Assembly (NCBI GenBank): GCA_039583875.1
Contig: CM077162.1
Coordinates: forward strand, 110,703,808-110,767,807
Length of the DNA: 64,000 nt
Direction: 5' to 3'
Source: Platanthera guangdongensis
Taxonomy: Eukaryota; Streptophyta; Magnoliopsida; Asparagales; Orchidaceae
Position 1 is the stretch's first letter. Every line of letters starts with the position of its first letter. A model generated the notes under the pieces. The model did no database searches, had not been told where the DNA came from, and saw only the letters and a program-made list of their open reading frames with translations. The position numbers were made by a program, and so were the translations under genes. This document shows, piece by piece, positions 9,748 to 21,061 of this stretch.

Positions 9748-11190
9748 TTATAAATCGAGATGGGTTATGGTTTCGTAATGCTCGATCACTGGGTCGGCCG
9801 CTATGTATAACTTTAGCCGATGACCGTTTACTTTAAACAAACCTCTTTCAGGGTGGGAGACGAGTACGGTCCCATATGGAAAAACTTCTTCAACTATGAA
9901 GGGACCGGACCATCTAGATTTTAGTTTTCCAAGAAAAAGCTTAAGACGTGAATTGTAAAGAAGGACAAGATCGCCCGGAGAAAATAATTTTGGGGTCTAG
10001 ATTTTTCGATCGTGATATAACTTATAACGCTCCTTATAGAACTTATTGCTCTCGTAAGCGTTTGCACGCCATTCATCGAGCTCGTTTAGTTACAGTTTTC
10101 TATTCTGAGCGGCTAGGTTGGAATCAAGGTTTAGAAGTTTTAAAGCCTAATGAGCGTGATGCTCTAGTTCTACAGGTAAATGGCACGCTTTGTCATAGAA
10201 TAACCGGAACGGCATACAACCAATTGCGGTTTTGTATGCCGTCCGATACGCCCATAACGCATCGTCGAGTTTAACGGATCAATCTTTCCTATTTAGTGAA
10301 ACAAATTTCTCTAATATTCGCTTAATCTCTCGATTAACTACCTCTACTTGGTCACTAGTTTGCGGGTGGTAGGGGGTGGCGAGTTTGTGCGTGACTCCAC
10401 ATTTAGCTAACGTCTTAGGCATAATAAGGTTACAGATATGCGTTCCCCTATCACTAACAATTGCGCGAGGCATGCCGTTGCGAGAAAATAGTTTTTTTAA
10501 GAAATGTAACGATGATTCGCGCATCGTTGGTGGGGAGAGCATGCGCTTCCGCCCACCTTGATACGTAGTCGATCGCCACTAAAATATACATATTTTTGAA
10601 AGAGGGAGGTAGGGGGCCAACAAAATCTATGCCCCATAAATCGAACACTTCGCATTCTAAAAACATATTTTGGGGCATCTCATCGCGACGAGAGATGTTA
10701 CCCGACCGCTGACAGCTATTGCATGCACGCACAAAAGTGTTCATGTCTTTGAAGAGGGTGGGCCAAAAGTAGCCCGCATCTAGTGCCTTCCGAGCGGCCC
10801 AGTTGGCTTGATAATGCCCACCGACTGGACCCTCGTGGCAGTGCTTAAGAATTTGCAAGCACTCCACACCCGCAACGCATCTTCGGACCGCTTGGTCCGT
10901 GCAGATATGAAAAAGAAATGGGTCCTCCCAAATGAAATTTTTCAAGTCAGAAAAGAATTTCTTCTTTTGATGACTTGAAAACTCTTTTGGAAGCACCCGC
11001 GCTACTAAGTAATTTGCAAAATCTACGAACCAAGGCGAAGATGACGAAGAATTATGAATGGCAAGGAGTCGTTCCTCGGGGAATCTGTCATTTATTTCAG
11101 ATTCGACGAGCGCTTCCGCACTCGGATTTTCTAAGCGGGAGAGGTGGTCTGCCGCTAGATTTTCTGCGCCCCTCTTATCTCGGATCTCCA
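9748..11190 (-). pseudogene. Athila RNase H tail and integrase, copy 1
   Basis: Begins with AADHLSRLE, the end of RNase H. The integrase zinc region follows (HCHEGPVGGHYQAN, then CNSCQ near 10700), and then the core with the first aspartate in WGIDFVGPLPPSF. A one-base shift in a T7 run near 10490 separates this from VSDRGTH with the second aspartate, and from [13 protein letters not shown] with the glutamate (10279-10542). Copy 2 has T6 at the same place and keeps the frame. The C-terminal part ([30 protein letters not shown]) ends in HLDL and a stop at 9748-9750. The plus-strand frame at 9948-10274 is its antisense shadow. Confidence 0.87.
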
Positions 11191-12420
11191 AATCAAACTC
11201 TTATAGGAGGAGAATCCATCGAAGAAGGCGGGGCTTCACATTATTTTTAGCTAATAAATATTTAAGAGCGGAGTGATCGGTAAATACGATAACTATAGAT
11301 AGCGTTATATATGAGCGAAACTTATCAAAAGCGAAGACGACGGCTAAGAGTTCCTTTTCCATTATCGTATAATTTACCTATGCAGAAGTGAGCGTCTTGA
11401 TAGCGTAATAAATAACTTGAAAATGTTTTTCTACGCGTTGGCCAAGAACGGCACCTAAGGCAATATCACTAGCGTCGCACATAATTTCGAACAGAAGGGA
11501 CCAATTAGGGGCCACTAAAATTGGTGAGGTGATAAGTTTCTATTTTTTTAAATTAAAGGCGGACTCGCATTCGCTACTAAAGATGAAACGTGATTCCTTT
11601 TCCAAGAGGTGAGTTAGCGGTTTTGTTATTTTTGAAAAATCTTGAATAAAACGTCGGTAAAAGCCTGCATGGCCTAAGAAACTCCTAATAGATTTTACGT
11701 CTGTTGGTTGCGGAAGTTTTTCTATAATTTCTATCTTGGCCTTATCCACCTCTATACCCTTAGACGAAATCATATGGCCGAGGACCAAACCTCCTCGAAC
11801 CATAAAGTTGCATTTTTTCCAATTTAAAACAAGGCTTGTGTCCTCGCACCGTTGAAGGACACGATCTAGATTGTGAAGGCAATCGGGAAAAGAGCGTCCG
11901 AAAACAGAAAATTCATCCATAAATACTTCCATAATGTCTTCTACTAGCTCGCCAAAGATCGCTAGCATATATCTTTGGAATGTAGACGGCGCATTGCAGA
12001 ATCCAAATGTCATTCTTCGGTATGTGAAGGTGCCAAACATGCAAGTAAAAGTTGTTTTATCTTGATCATCGAGGGGAAATGGGGATTTGGAAAAACCCCG
12101 ATAAACCATCAAGAAAATAATAATATGGATGAATGGATAAACGCTCTAAAATCTAGTCCAGAAATGGTAGTGGGAAATGGTCCTTGTGGGTGACATCATT
12201 AAGTTTTCTATAATCGATGCACACTCGCCAACCCGTAATAGTACGAGTTGGAACGAGTTCGTTATGCTCATTCGCCACTACGGTTAGACCGCCCTTCTTG
12301 GGCACGACATGTACGGGACTAACCCATGCACTGTCTGAAATAGGGTAGATAATCCCCGTATTTAATAACTTAATAATCTCGGCTTTAACGATGTCTTTCA
12401 TGTTTACGTTAAGACGACGT
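11191..12420 (-). pseudogene. Athila reverse transcriptase and RNase H
   Basis: RT fingers at 12153-12401 include GIIYPISDSAWVSPVHVVPK and WRVCIDYRKLND. The palm at 11540-12112 includes TFGFCNAPSTFQRYML and the catalytic stretch VFMDEFSVFG. Athila elements normally have two aspartates (MDD) here, so this copy has D to E at the second one. The thumb reads GHMISSKGIEVDKAKIE. RNase H is broken but recognisable ([13 protein letters not shown] near 11250, EFDLEIRDKRGAENL near 11180). There is a frame break near 12120 and a stop at 11540. Confidence 0.87.
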
Positions 12421-13600
12421 TGCGGCTGAATCGTTTTGCGGCAATTATCGTTAAGAAATATCTTATGGGTGCAAAAGGAGGGGTTAATCCCCTTTAAGTC
12501 AGAGATTTGTCATGCAATTGCATGGCGATGTTTAAGTAAAACTTCCAATAAATCGAAAGTCTCCGAATCACTCAAGTCCGAAGAAATAATAACGGAAAGC
12601 GTATCGCCTTTTCCCAAAAAGCGTACTTGAGTGATGCGGGTAAGGGTTTGAGGTCAAGGATGGGTGGTTCTTCTAGGGAGGTTTTAATTCCTATGTATTT
12701 CTTACCAATTGGTTCGAAAGGTAAGTCTATAGAGGTATCCTCATCACATTGAAAATTTTCGAGTGCATAAATATCGTCATTTAAAAATACGGACTCGGAA
12801 ATGGGAGAAGAACGATCTCCAAAAAGGTATCTAAAGAATAGCATAAATCGTCGCTCGATGACAAATTATCCATCCAGGGATTAATAGAGAAAGTAACTTG
12901 ATGGTCTCCTACTCAGAGGAGAAGACTACCATTACTAACATCTATTAGTGCGCGGGAGGTGGCGAGAAAAGGGCGACCGAGTATTATTGGTACCTCGGTG
13001 TCCTCCTCGATGTCTAAGATGACGAAGTCTACAGGAAAGGTAAACTTATCAACTCGGACAAGGACGTCCTCCACTACCTCGATAGGGAACTTAACCGAGC
13101 GATCCGCTAATTGGATGCGCATATTCGGACTAGGAGTACCCAAACCTAAATGTTGAAAGAGCGAGAATAGCATCAAATTAATGCTAGCCCCTAAATCAGC
13201 TAAGGCGTATTTTACTAATATATTGCCAAAAAGGCACGGGATGGAAAACCATCCCTGGTCATTTTGTTTTGTGGGCAATTTATTAGTAAGAGCCGCCGAG
13301 TAGACATCGTTGAGAGATACATGCGAAATATCCTCTAATTTACGTTTATTAGAAAGTAATTCTTTTAAAAATTTCGCATATTTGGGCATTTGTGAGATAG
13401 CCTCGCAAAAAGGAACATTAATATGAATTTGTTTTAATAATAAAATAAATTTTTCATATTGCGTGTCCTTACGCTCGTTATCTAATTTATGCGGATATGG
13501 TAAGGCCTTGTTTAAAATAATTTTTTCGTTTAAATTCGGTAAAGGTAACGCAGACGAAGAAGAGGGAAGAGGGGTCGGAGGTGAAATATGTACCTAAGGA
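12421..13600 (-). pseudogene. Athila protease and linker to RT
   Basis: The open part 12913-13389 includes KYALADLGASINLM, the aspartic protease site (DLGAS form), and VPIILGRPFLATSRALID. Upstream sequence to about 13600 reads in the same style (KILPYPHKL and FCEAISQMPKYAKFLKEL type blocks). Downstream, LDLKPLPASLKYAFWEK at 12572-12844 is the typical Athila block that precedes RT. Stops separate the pieces. Confidence 0.83.
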
Positions 13601-13627
13601 TCGATCCGTTTTGGATCGATCACCTCC

Positions 13628-14985
13628 TTTCAGGTACGGAGGGTTATAACGTTGGCGTTCTCCCGCGGATTGGGCTCCGTGTTTCCCGGCAGTGCCCCGA
13701 GCGCGCGCTCGGACATCATCCTCTCCAGCAGTCCAACATGATGTTCAAGTGTTTTAAGCGATCCGGTGATGTTCCGGATATTTGATTCGTTGGATGCTAT
13801 ATATTTAGAAAATTTTTCCTCCATCGGGGAGGGTTTTGGAAGAAGAGGAGGCGGTAGAAATCCGGGCGCATAAGAAATAGGGGGACGCTGAGCATTGTTC
13901 GGGTTGCTCCAAATGAAATTTGGGTGATTCCTCCAACCCGGATTATAGTTATTACTATAAGGGTTGTTGTTGGGGTTGAAGGAAGGACGGCCCGAATTTC
14001 TCATGAAATCCACGAACTCTTCAGCCACGCATACATTAGGGGGAATAAAACAAGGCGGAGTGGAGGAGGCAGCAGACATCTCTGCCACCTACTTTGTTAA
14101 ACTTTCAACTTGAAGGGTTAAAAGAGCAGTGGCATCCACTTCAAAAAGGCTAGCCGCTGGCTTTGGGCGTCCCCGCGGGACGTTCCATTGATAGGCGTTC
14201 ATATCCATCTCTTCGAATAAAGCCTGGGCGGCCTCGGAGGTTCTGTTGTTCAAGGTACCCCCGACAGCCGCGTCAATCATTTGATGCGTCTGAAAGTTAA
14301 GGCCGTTATACAAACTTTGTACATTCAACCACGTTGGCAGCGCATGGTGCGGGCACCGACTGAGGAACTCCTTAAACCATTCCCAAGTCTCATATAGAGA
14401 CTCGGGTTCATTTTGCACAAACGAAGAAATGTCTGCCCGCAACTTTGCAGTTTTTACGGGCGGAAAGTACTTCGTTAGGAACCGCTCCGTCAACTCAGCC
14501 CACATGGTGATACATCCTCGTGGGAGGGAATTCAACCACGCCTTGGATTTGGACTTAAGGGAAAAAGGAAATAAACGCAAGCGAATGACGTCATCAGTGA
14601 TGCCATTAATTTTGAAGGTGTCGCATATTTCCAAAAAGTTGGACAAGTGGACATTCGGGTCCTCATCCGGCAGCCCATCAAACTGCACGACATTTTGGAC
14701 CATTTGAATGACACTTGATTTTATTTCAAAATTATTATTCTCCACCGTTGGGCGAACAATACTAGACCCAGTATCGTCCAAATTCGGCCGGGCGTAATAG
14801 TACATTGTTCGCTCGGCGGCCGCGTTTAGATTAGGGTCGGCCATAACTACGACAGAGGGTTCGCCGATAGATTCTTCGGGGTCTAAAGAAGGAATTCGGC
14901 GCTGAGATCAAATACTCTCAAGGGAGCGTTCAATCTCACGGTCGAAGTCAAAATCTTCAGACTCGGAAAGTTGACCACGGGTCAT
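13628..14985 (-). pseudogene. Athila gag
   Basis: I start it at the ATG at 14985 (MTRGQLSESEDFDFDREIER), because the Athila gag N-terminus has this acidic pattern and the frame runs on into the main open stretch. In-frame stops lie near 14908 and at 14089-14091 (TAG). The capsid core at 14089-14844 contains FDGLPDEDPNVHLSNFLEIC, KAWLNSLPRG, FLTKYFPPVKTAKLR and ESLYETWEWFKEFLSRCPHH, all typical of Athila gag. The tail ends with NPRENANVITLRT. No zinc knuckle is seen. Confidence 0.9.
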
Positions 14986-15104
14986 ACACCCAAAAAAAAA
15001 ACGAAAGAAACTTTTTTTGGTTTTTGTTTTGTTTTAAATTTTTTTTGTTTTGGAAAATAAGTAAAATTAATAGACTCCAGAATTCGGAATAACAACTCAA
15101 AAAA

Positions 15105-15124
15105 GATCCCCGGCAACGACGCCA
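15105..15124 (-). other. Primer-binding site (tRNA-Asp type) of Athila
   Basis: The minus strand reads TGGCGTCGTTGCCGGGGATC. It matches the tRNA-Asp complementary site of Athila elements with one apparent C to T change, and lies six bases after the LTR end (ATCA). Confidence 0.88.
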
Positions 15125-16090
15125 AAAACTTGATGGCCCGCGAACAGACTCTTATTATGGTTGGTTTGATGAGTCGATCGTTGTGGGCATGCTAAGGTAG
15201 GCAAGTGCACCTATCGCAAGTAGTACTCGATATTTGGGAGAATACCGAGATCGTATTATTCTCGGGGTCGGGTTGACTATTCTTACTCCTCTAGGAGGAC
15301 TATTATTTTACTGAAAGTAAGGTGGAGATTTTAATTAACTAAAGACAGGAAAAATAAAAGAGCAAAAAACGATTTAGAAAAATTCAAAGAAGGGTTAACG
15401 CTCCGCATCGAATCGGATTAAGACTAAAATAATTTATAATAATTATTGAACTTAGTTTTCAAATTAATAAAATGCAACTTGGCCATGGAGGTTCCACAAA
15501 TGTGAGTGCACTTATCTCTAGGAATATTGCTCACCTGAACGCTAAGACAATTCAACCGAAGGTTAGTCCGACGAAGGATTCCTCTTAATGCCCGCTTTAC
15601 GCTAAGAACCCTGCAATTGGGTGGGGAACCCAATCCAGAAGAATTACGCTTGTCCTCTCTTGAGGGTATGCACGAAACTCTCTTTACCCAGGGGTGATCT
15701 ATCCATACGCACGGCCTCTCGGCAAACTAGCGTATGGATAACGGAAAAAGGGCCCACACTTTGATTTTTGGTCCTACGCATCGTTAACCTGCGGTAAACC
15801 TTAAGTCCTCAAATTAAAGTGAAAATTAAGAGCTTTAATTATTTCAAATCATTTTCAAATGTCCCAATGCTCTTCGATGCCGAAGCTAATAACGATTAGC
15901 CACACATCGGTATGGGGACGGCTTTATAATTTGATGAGGCGCTAGTTCGTACTTAAACGCTAAATGATTATAAGAAGAAGACATGAAAATAACAAACATT
16001 TAGAAAACAGAAAAGTTAACTAAAAAGAGAACCCACACACACTTCAAATTATAAATAAACAAAAAAAGACTAAGTTACAAAAAAAAAATT

Positions 16091-16250
16091 ACAAGTCCTA
16101 CTCAAACGAGTAGGCGGGATATAAGGGCGCGCCATTTAACTCTTAACGAGTAGGCGGAAAAGAAAAAAAAGGAAAATTACAAGTCCTACTCAAACGAGTA
16201 GGCGGGAAATAAAAGCACGCAATTTAACTCTTAACGAGTGGGTGGAAATG
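16091..16250. repeat. Two direct repeats of about 88 bp in Athila LTR
   Basis: Both copies contain ACAAGTCCTACTCAAACGAG and TTTAACTCTTAACGAG. Each copy holds the small inverted repeat CCTACTC-aaac-GAGTAGG. Confidence 0.85.
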
Positions 16251-16256
16251 AATGCG

Positions 16257-16420
16257 CACACACAACACACTCTACATAATTTGAAGAAAGCGATAAAAGA
16301 AAGCAAAAAAATTATCTCCCACACACACACTCTACATAATTGAAGAAAGCATAAAAGAAAGCAATAAAATTATCTCCTACACACACAAACTCTACATAAT
16401 TAAAGAAAGCATTAAAAGTT
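16257..16420. repeat. Three direct repeats of about 62 bp in Athila LTR
   Basis: Each unit has CACACACAM, then CTCTACATAATT, then GAAGAAAGCR and ATAAAAG. Units start near 16257, 16320 and 16380. Confidence 0.8.
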
Positions 16421-17230
16421 ATACTCATACACTCACACACACACACACATCATGAAAATTAAAAAGAACAAAATGAAAACCTAACTCATACACTCACACA
16501 CACAAACTAAAAACAAAATGAAAGTTACCTAAAAATTAAAACAACTACTTTTTTATACTTGGATTTTAACTAAAACTCAAAAAAAGAACAAATTAAAAAG
16601 AAAGAGAACAAAATTTTTTCAAAACAAGTCAAAAACTAAAGCCTTTCAAAAATTAAAATAACTTTTTCATTCTTAGGTTTTCATAAAAATGATTAAAAAG
16701 TGAAAAAAAAATTGAAAAGAACAAAAAAGTTTTACAATCCTAAAACAAAGCTAAGTAAAAAAAATAAAATCACTTTTAAAATCTCTTTTACAAATACATA
16801 AGAATAAAATTTTAAAAAAAAAACACTAAGGAAGAACATGTAGAAGAAGAGATAAACATATCACACCATATTTGGAAATGAAATCTATAACAAACTCTAT
16901 CATTGAGACAAGTAAAAAAAATAGAAAATAAACAAGTTACACTCACACACACACACACACACACACTTTTGATAGAGAGAAAAACAAAGAGATAAAATGA
17001 GAAAGAAAGTGAGCACACAAGTTCATTCCAAAGTCATTTAAGAAGAGAAAAACAAGCATATTTTATTGATGAAAATGAACTATTACAAAGCTAATACAAA
17101 GCAAATACAAAAATAAAGAGAAAGGAGGAGAAAGTTCTCCTTACATGGAAAAGGAATCCACGGATGCACCCCACAAAACACACAAACTTTGGCTCAAAAA
17201 AGTGAACCCTTGGCCCTTACAGAAATGGAC

Positions 17231-17238
17231 AATTTATA
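17231..17238 (-). promoter_or_regulatory. TATA box of Athila LTR
   Basis: The minus strand reads CCTATAAATTG here, in the expected direction, immediately downstream of the palindromic array at 17240-17710. Confidence 0.6.
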
Positions 17239-17239
17239 G

Positions 17240-17710
17240 GAAAAAAACTCCAAGTACACGCCCTCCGACATGGGCGTATCGGGGGGGGGGGGGCATGTCA
17301 GCACTGTGTGCGATGTGATCCGATGATTTGACGGCATAGTTGACGTAGGGCTGGACACGTGTTGGTCACACGGCGGTCACGCCCCAGGTCATGGGCGTGA
17401 CTCTGGGCGTGTAGGGAGGTAGAACTAGGAGCGGGTTGCATTGAAATGTCGACGCGCTGGTCTTGTCGGCCAGGTGGAGAAGTACACGTTTCGGTCATGC
17501 CTGTGTCTCTGTCTACACGGGGCGTGTCGGGTTGCTCGACGATCGTCGAGTGGAAATCGTCGAGCTTGAGTGTCACGGCCACGGTCACGGGGCGTGTCAA
17601 ATGACACGGGCGTGACTAACTTTTCTCTTCAAAAATGGTAGCTTTCCACTAGTTTGACGTGTCACGCCTTGGTCAGGGGCCTGACACAAAGTACACGGGC
17701 ATGACATGTC
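17240..17710. repeat. Palindromic CpG-rich array in Athila LTR
   Basis: Contains CACGCCC/GGGCGTG and GTCACG words repeated many times and a perfect 16-base palindrome, ctcgacgatcgtcgag, at 17535-17550. CACGGGCGTGAC-type boxes lie near 17600 and 17690. A run of 13 G is at 17281-17293. It lies in U3, just upstream of the TATA box when read on the minus strand. Confidence 0.85.
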
Positions 17711-17879
17711 AAAATTTTGACTTTTTCCTGAAAATTTTAGAAATTAAAATTATGGATATGTTAGGTAAATATTTACAAAAAGGAGCAATTTATTAAATGA
17801 AACTAACTAAAAAAAGCAAAACTAAACTAAAATATCATAATAAAAACATAGAAAAAATGCGTATAATTACAACTTATCA

Positions 17880-17896
17880 AATACCCCCATACTTAA
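17880..17896 (-). other. Polypurine tract of Athila copy 2
   Basis: The minus strand reads CTTAAGTATGGGGGTATT directly before the LTR start TGATAAG. This is the usual Athila purine-rich block that primes plus-strand synthesis. Confidence 0.75.
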
Positions 17897-19867
17897 GGTT
17901 TTGCGATTCCAGAGCAAAAGTTTGAGGTGAACATATAAGGAATAGAAAAAAATTCTAAGTTTAGCTACCGCTTAATTAAGTATAAGAGAGATCTAAATAA
18001 ACATACGGGGTGTAAGAGTTAAGTCCTAAAATTATGTTGATGATTTAAATAGCACAAAAGTTTTGGCCAAAAGACTTCTTGATATAATCAAATAGAAAGC
18101 AGAAATTGTACTCGTTAGATAAACAAAATTAGTTTGGAATTATATGAACTTTAGCTTATAGGAGTTTTACTGGAAATAATGCAATTTATAAATTATGCTC
18201 TCAAAAAGATTTTTGAATTAATTCTAGAATCGTGAAATTGGCTAAGGGGATTGACGTTGGTATATGAAGAGGGTTTGGATATTGAGGTGAGGTTTTTTTT
18301 TCTCAAACTTCCATTTTTTTGGATTATTAGGAAAATTAAATCTTATTTTCCTAATATTATTTTTTTAACTTCATATTAAAATTGACCCAATGTATATGTG
18401 TGGGAGTAATGAATTTTATCCTCTTACTCCGTAACATATAATCTTTTTAAATTATTGAGTGCCTATATTTACGGAACGAAATCTTATTCTTATTGACATA
18501 GGATCTTTTTATAATAATTTTTTTGTTGGGATAGAAATTTTATCATGCCAAGTAAGGCATGATAAGAGAAGAAAAGAAAACTAGATTTTTAATTAAAACA
18601 TTTTTGAGAGCAACCTTAATAAATTGTAGGTTCCAATTTTTTTGAAAACTAAAAGTAAACATAATTGAATTCTATAGTCGTTAGTTTCTAACATAATACA
18701 CGTGCTCCTATCAATGAATAATTAGAAGTAGTGCCTAAAACGAGTTCGCTATTTTTAACAAAGCATAATGAATTCTTTAAAACTTAACCCCGACTATTTA
18801 AATACTTCAATCGATAATTAACAAACGAATAGCAAAAAAAGAATTAAAAAAATTTAAAATATAAATAAACTCAAAACAAAATTTTTGGATACTAGGAAAT
18901 TTAAGAATGGTATATTTGATTTTCAAAACATTTTTTTTGGAGTTTTATAGTTTTTATCATCATGTTTTTTGTGTTTTTTAATTTATTATCTTTTTTTTAA
19001 ATTTTATTTTGTTTTACTCAATTTTTTGAATTTTTGACTTATCTTCTTTTTTTGTATTTTTGTGCTTATGTCTTTAATATATACATACTAAAGAAAGGAA
19101 AATGCAAAACATTTTTTTTGAATTTTTAAGTTTTGCGAAATTTTCTTTTTTAATTTTTAAGAAAATTTTCATTCTATTTACAAAAAGTGGGAGAAAAAGA
19201 GAAGTTGTTTTACAAAAATGAGAGAGAAAAGGAAGGGGAGAGAGAGAAGAGTATTTACAAAAAGAATATTTGCACATAAAAAAAATCTACAAACAAAAAA
19301 ATATTTATAAAGTAAAATCAAAATATATTTTTTGTTGAATTTTTGTTTTGTAATTGTTTTTGAATTTTGTGTTTTATAAATTTTTTTTTATTTTTGTTAT
19401 AAGGATATTTACAAAAATATTTACAAAATGAAACTAAATTTTTTTGGAATTTTTTTTTTATAATTTTTTTGGAATTTTTGTAATAAAAAGAAAGGAAAAG
19501 AAACAATTTTGGATTTTTTATTTTAAAGTTTTTTTTTGTTTGTTTTTTTTTCATTTTGAAATGCAGAAAAGTAGAAGTGCAGAAAATAAAGCACGAAAAT
19601 TCCCCCATACTTAAGTCCAACATTGTCCCCAATATTGTAACGTAAGTATGCAGAACAAACATGAAATGCAATATGTACAAAGAAAATAAAGAGAGGGGGT
19701 GGGTAGAAGCTTCCCTGAAACACGTTCGGGAGGAAGCGCCGATTAGAAACCCTACGTTTATTAGAAAAAGTAGCAAACTAAATAAATAAAGAGCGAAAAA
19801 GATAAGCGAGGGGTGCCTACCAGGAGCACTTTGTTTATAGTCATATAGCTTGACTATTTTGGTGGGG
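17897..19867 (-). other. Athila 3' noncoding region, copy 2
   Basis: AT-rich noncoding DNA. From 18400 on it aligns with 8254-9747; 17897-18399 has no partner in the window because copy 1 is interrupted there. The sequence around gtggg at 18400-18404 is the empty site of the Tat insertion. No plausible coding frame. Confidence 0.75.
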
Positions 19868-21061
19868 TTATAAATCGAGAAGGGTTATGGTTTTGTAATG
19901 CTCGATCAATGGGTCGCCCGCTATGTATTACTTTAGCCGATGACTGTTTACTTTAAACGAACCTCTTTTCGGGTGGGAGATGAGTACGGTCTCATATGGA
20001 AAAACTTCTTCAACTATGAAGGGATCGGATCATCTAGATTTTAGTTTTCTGGGAAAAAGCTTAAGACGTGAATTGTAAAGAAGGATAAGATCGTCCGGAG
20101 AAAATAATTTTGGGGACTTGATTTTTCAATCGTGATATAACTTAGAACGCTCCTTATAGAACTTATTGCTCTCGTAAGCGTTTGCACGCCATTCATCAAG
20201 CTCGTTTAGTTGCAGTTTTCTATTCTGAGCGGCTAAGTTGGAGTCGAGGATTAAAAGTTTTAAAGCCCAAAGAGCGCGATGCTCTAGTTCTACGGGTAAA
20301 TGGCACGCTTTGCCATAGACTAACCCTAATGGTGTACAATCAATTGTGGTTTTGTATGTCGTCTGATGCGCCCACAACGCATCGTCGAGTTTAACGGACT
20401 AATCTTTCCTATTTAGTGAAACAGTTTTCTCTAATATTCTCTTAATCTCTCGATTAACTACCTCTACTTGGCCACTAGTTTGCGGGTGGTAGGGGTGGCG
20501 AGTTTGTGCGTGACTCCGTATTAAGCTAACGTCTTAGCCATAAGAGCGTTACAGAAATGCATTCCCCTATCACTAACAATTGTGCGAGGAGTGCCGAAGC
20601 GAGAAAATAGTTTTTTAAGAAATGTAACGACGACTCGCGCATCATTCGTGGGGAGAGCTTGCGCTTCCGCCCACCTTAATACGTAGTCGACCGCCACTAA
20701 AATATACATATTTTTGAAAGAGGGAGGTAGGGGCCAACAAAATCTATGCCCCATAAATTGAAGACTTCGCATTCTAAAAACATGTTTTTGGGCATCTCGT
20801 CGCGACGAGAGATGTTACCCGACCGCTGACAGCTATCGCATGCACGCACAAAAGTGTGTGCGTCTTTGAAGAGAGTGGGCCAAAAGTAACCTGCCTCTAG
20901 CGCCTTCCGAGTGGTTCGGTTGGCTTGATAATGCCCACCGGCTGGACCCTCGTGGTAGTGCTTAAGAATGTGCAAGCACTCTACACCCGCAAAGCATCTT
21001 CGGACCGCTTGGTCCGCGCAGATACGAAAAAGAAATGGGTCCTCCCAAAGGAAATTTTTCA
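19868..21061 (-). pseudogene. Athila integrase, C-terminal part, copy 2
   Basis: The zinc region (YHEGPAGGHYQAN, then CDSCQ) and the early core (WGIDFVGPYLP) are at 20697-21062. A frame change follows. Then 20521-20772 gives VAVDYVLRWAEA and IVSDRGMHF with the second aspartate. After another break, 20126-20377 gives [20 protein letters not shown] and LQLNELDEWRANAYE, the typical Athila integrase end. The pol stop corresponds to 19868-19870. The N-terminal end is cut at 21061. Confidence 0.87.

Larger units (their letters stand above)
8254..17879 (-). mobile_element. Ty3/gypsy Athila-lineage element (copy 1), 5' LTR plus internal region
   Basis: The minus-strand order is LTR (15131-17879), a tRNA-Asp type primer site, gag, protease, RT, RNase H, integrase and a long 3' noncoding region. 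The 3' LTR is missing because the Tat element interrupts the noncoding region at 8254; its remainder should lie left of the window. Lineage is shown by the primer site and by gag and integrase motifs. Several stops and one-base shifts make it inactive. Confidence 0.88.
15131..17879 (-). repeat. Athila LTR (2749 bp), shared by two internal regions
   Basis: Plus-strand ends are TGATGGCCCG and AACTTATCA, so both termini are TGAT/ATCA. On the low side it is followed by the primer site (15105-15124), which makes it the 5' LTR of copy 1. On the high side it touches a purine tract (17880-17896), which makes it the 3' LTR of copy 2. Inside are two direct repeats of about 88 bases (16091-16250), three repeats of about 62 bases (16257-16420), CA runs (16437-16450, 16937-16966), a TATA box and a palindromic array. 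No coding sequence. Confidence 0.9.
17880..21061 (-). mobile_element. Athila copy 2, 3' half of internal region
   Basis: Internal DNA of a second Athila element in the same orientation, joined to the LTR at 15131-17879. It holds the purine tract, about 2 kb of 3' noncoding DNA and the C-terminal half of integrase. Homology to copy 1 stops at 21061-21064, where Tekay-like LTR sequence starts with a short shared AGTAAGTG. Confidence 0.87.

Noticed and set aside
9948..10274. Plus-strand ORF of 108 codons
   Set aside because: It is the antisense of the Athila integrase C-terminal region; the minus strand gives the recognisable protein, as in copy 2 at 20126-20377.
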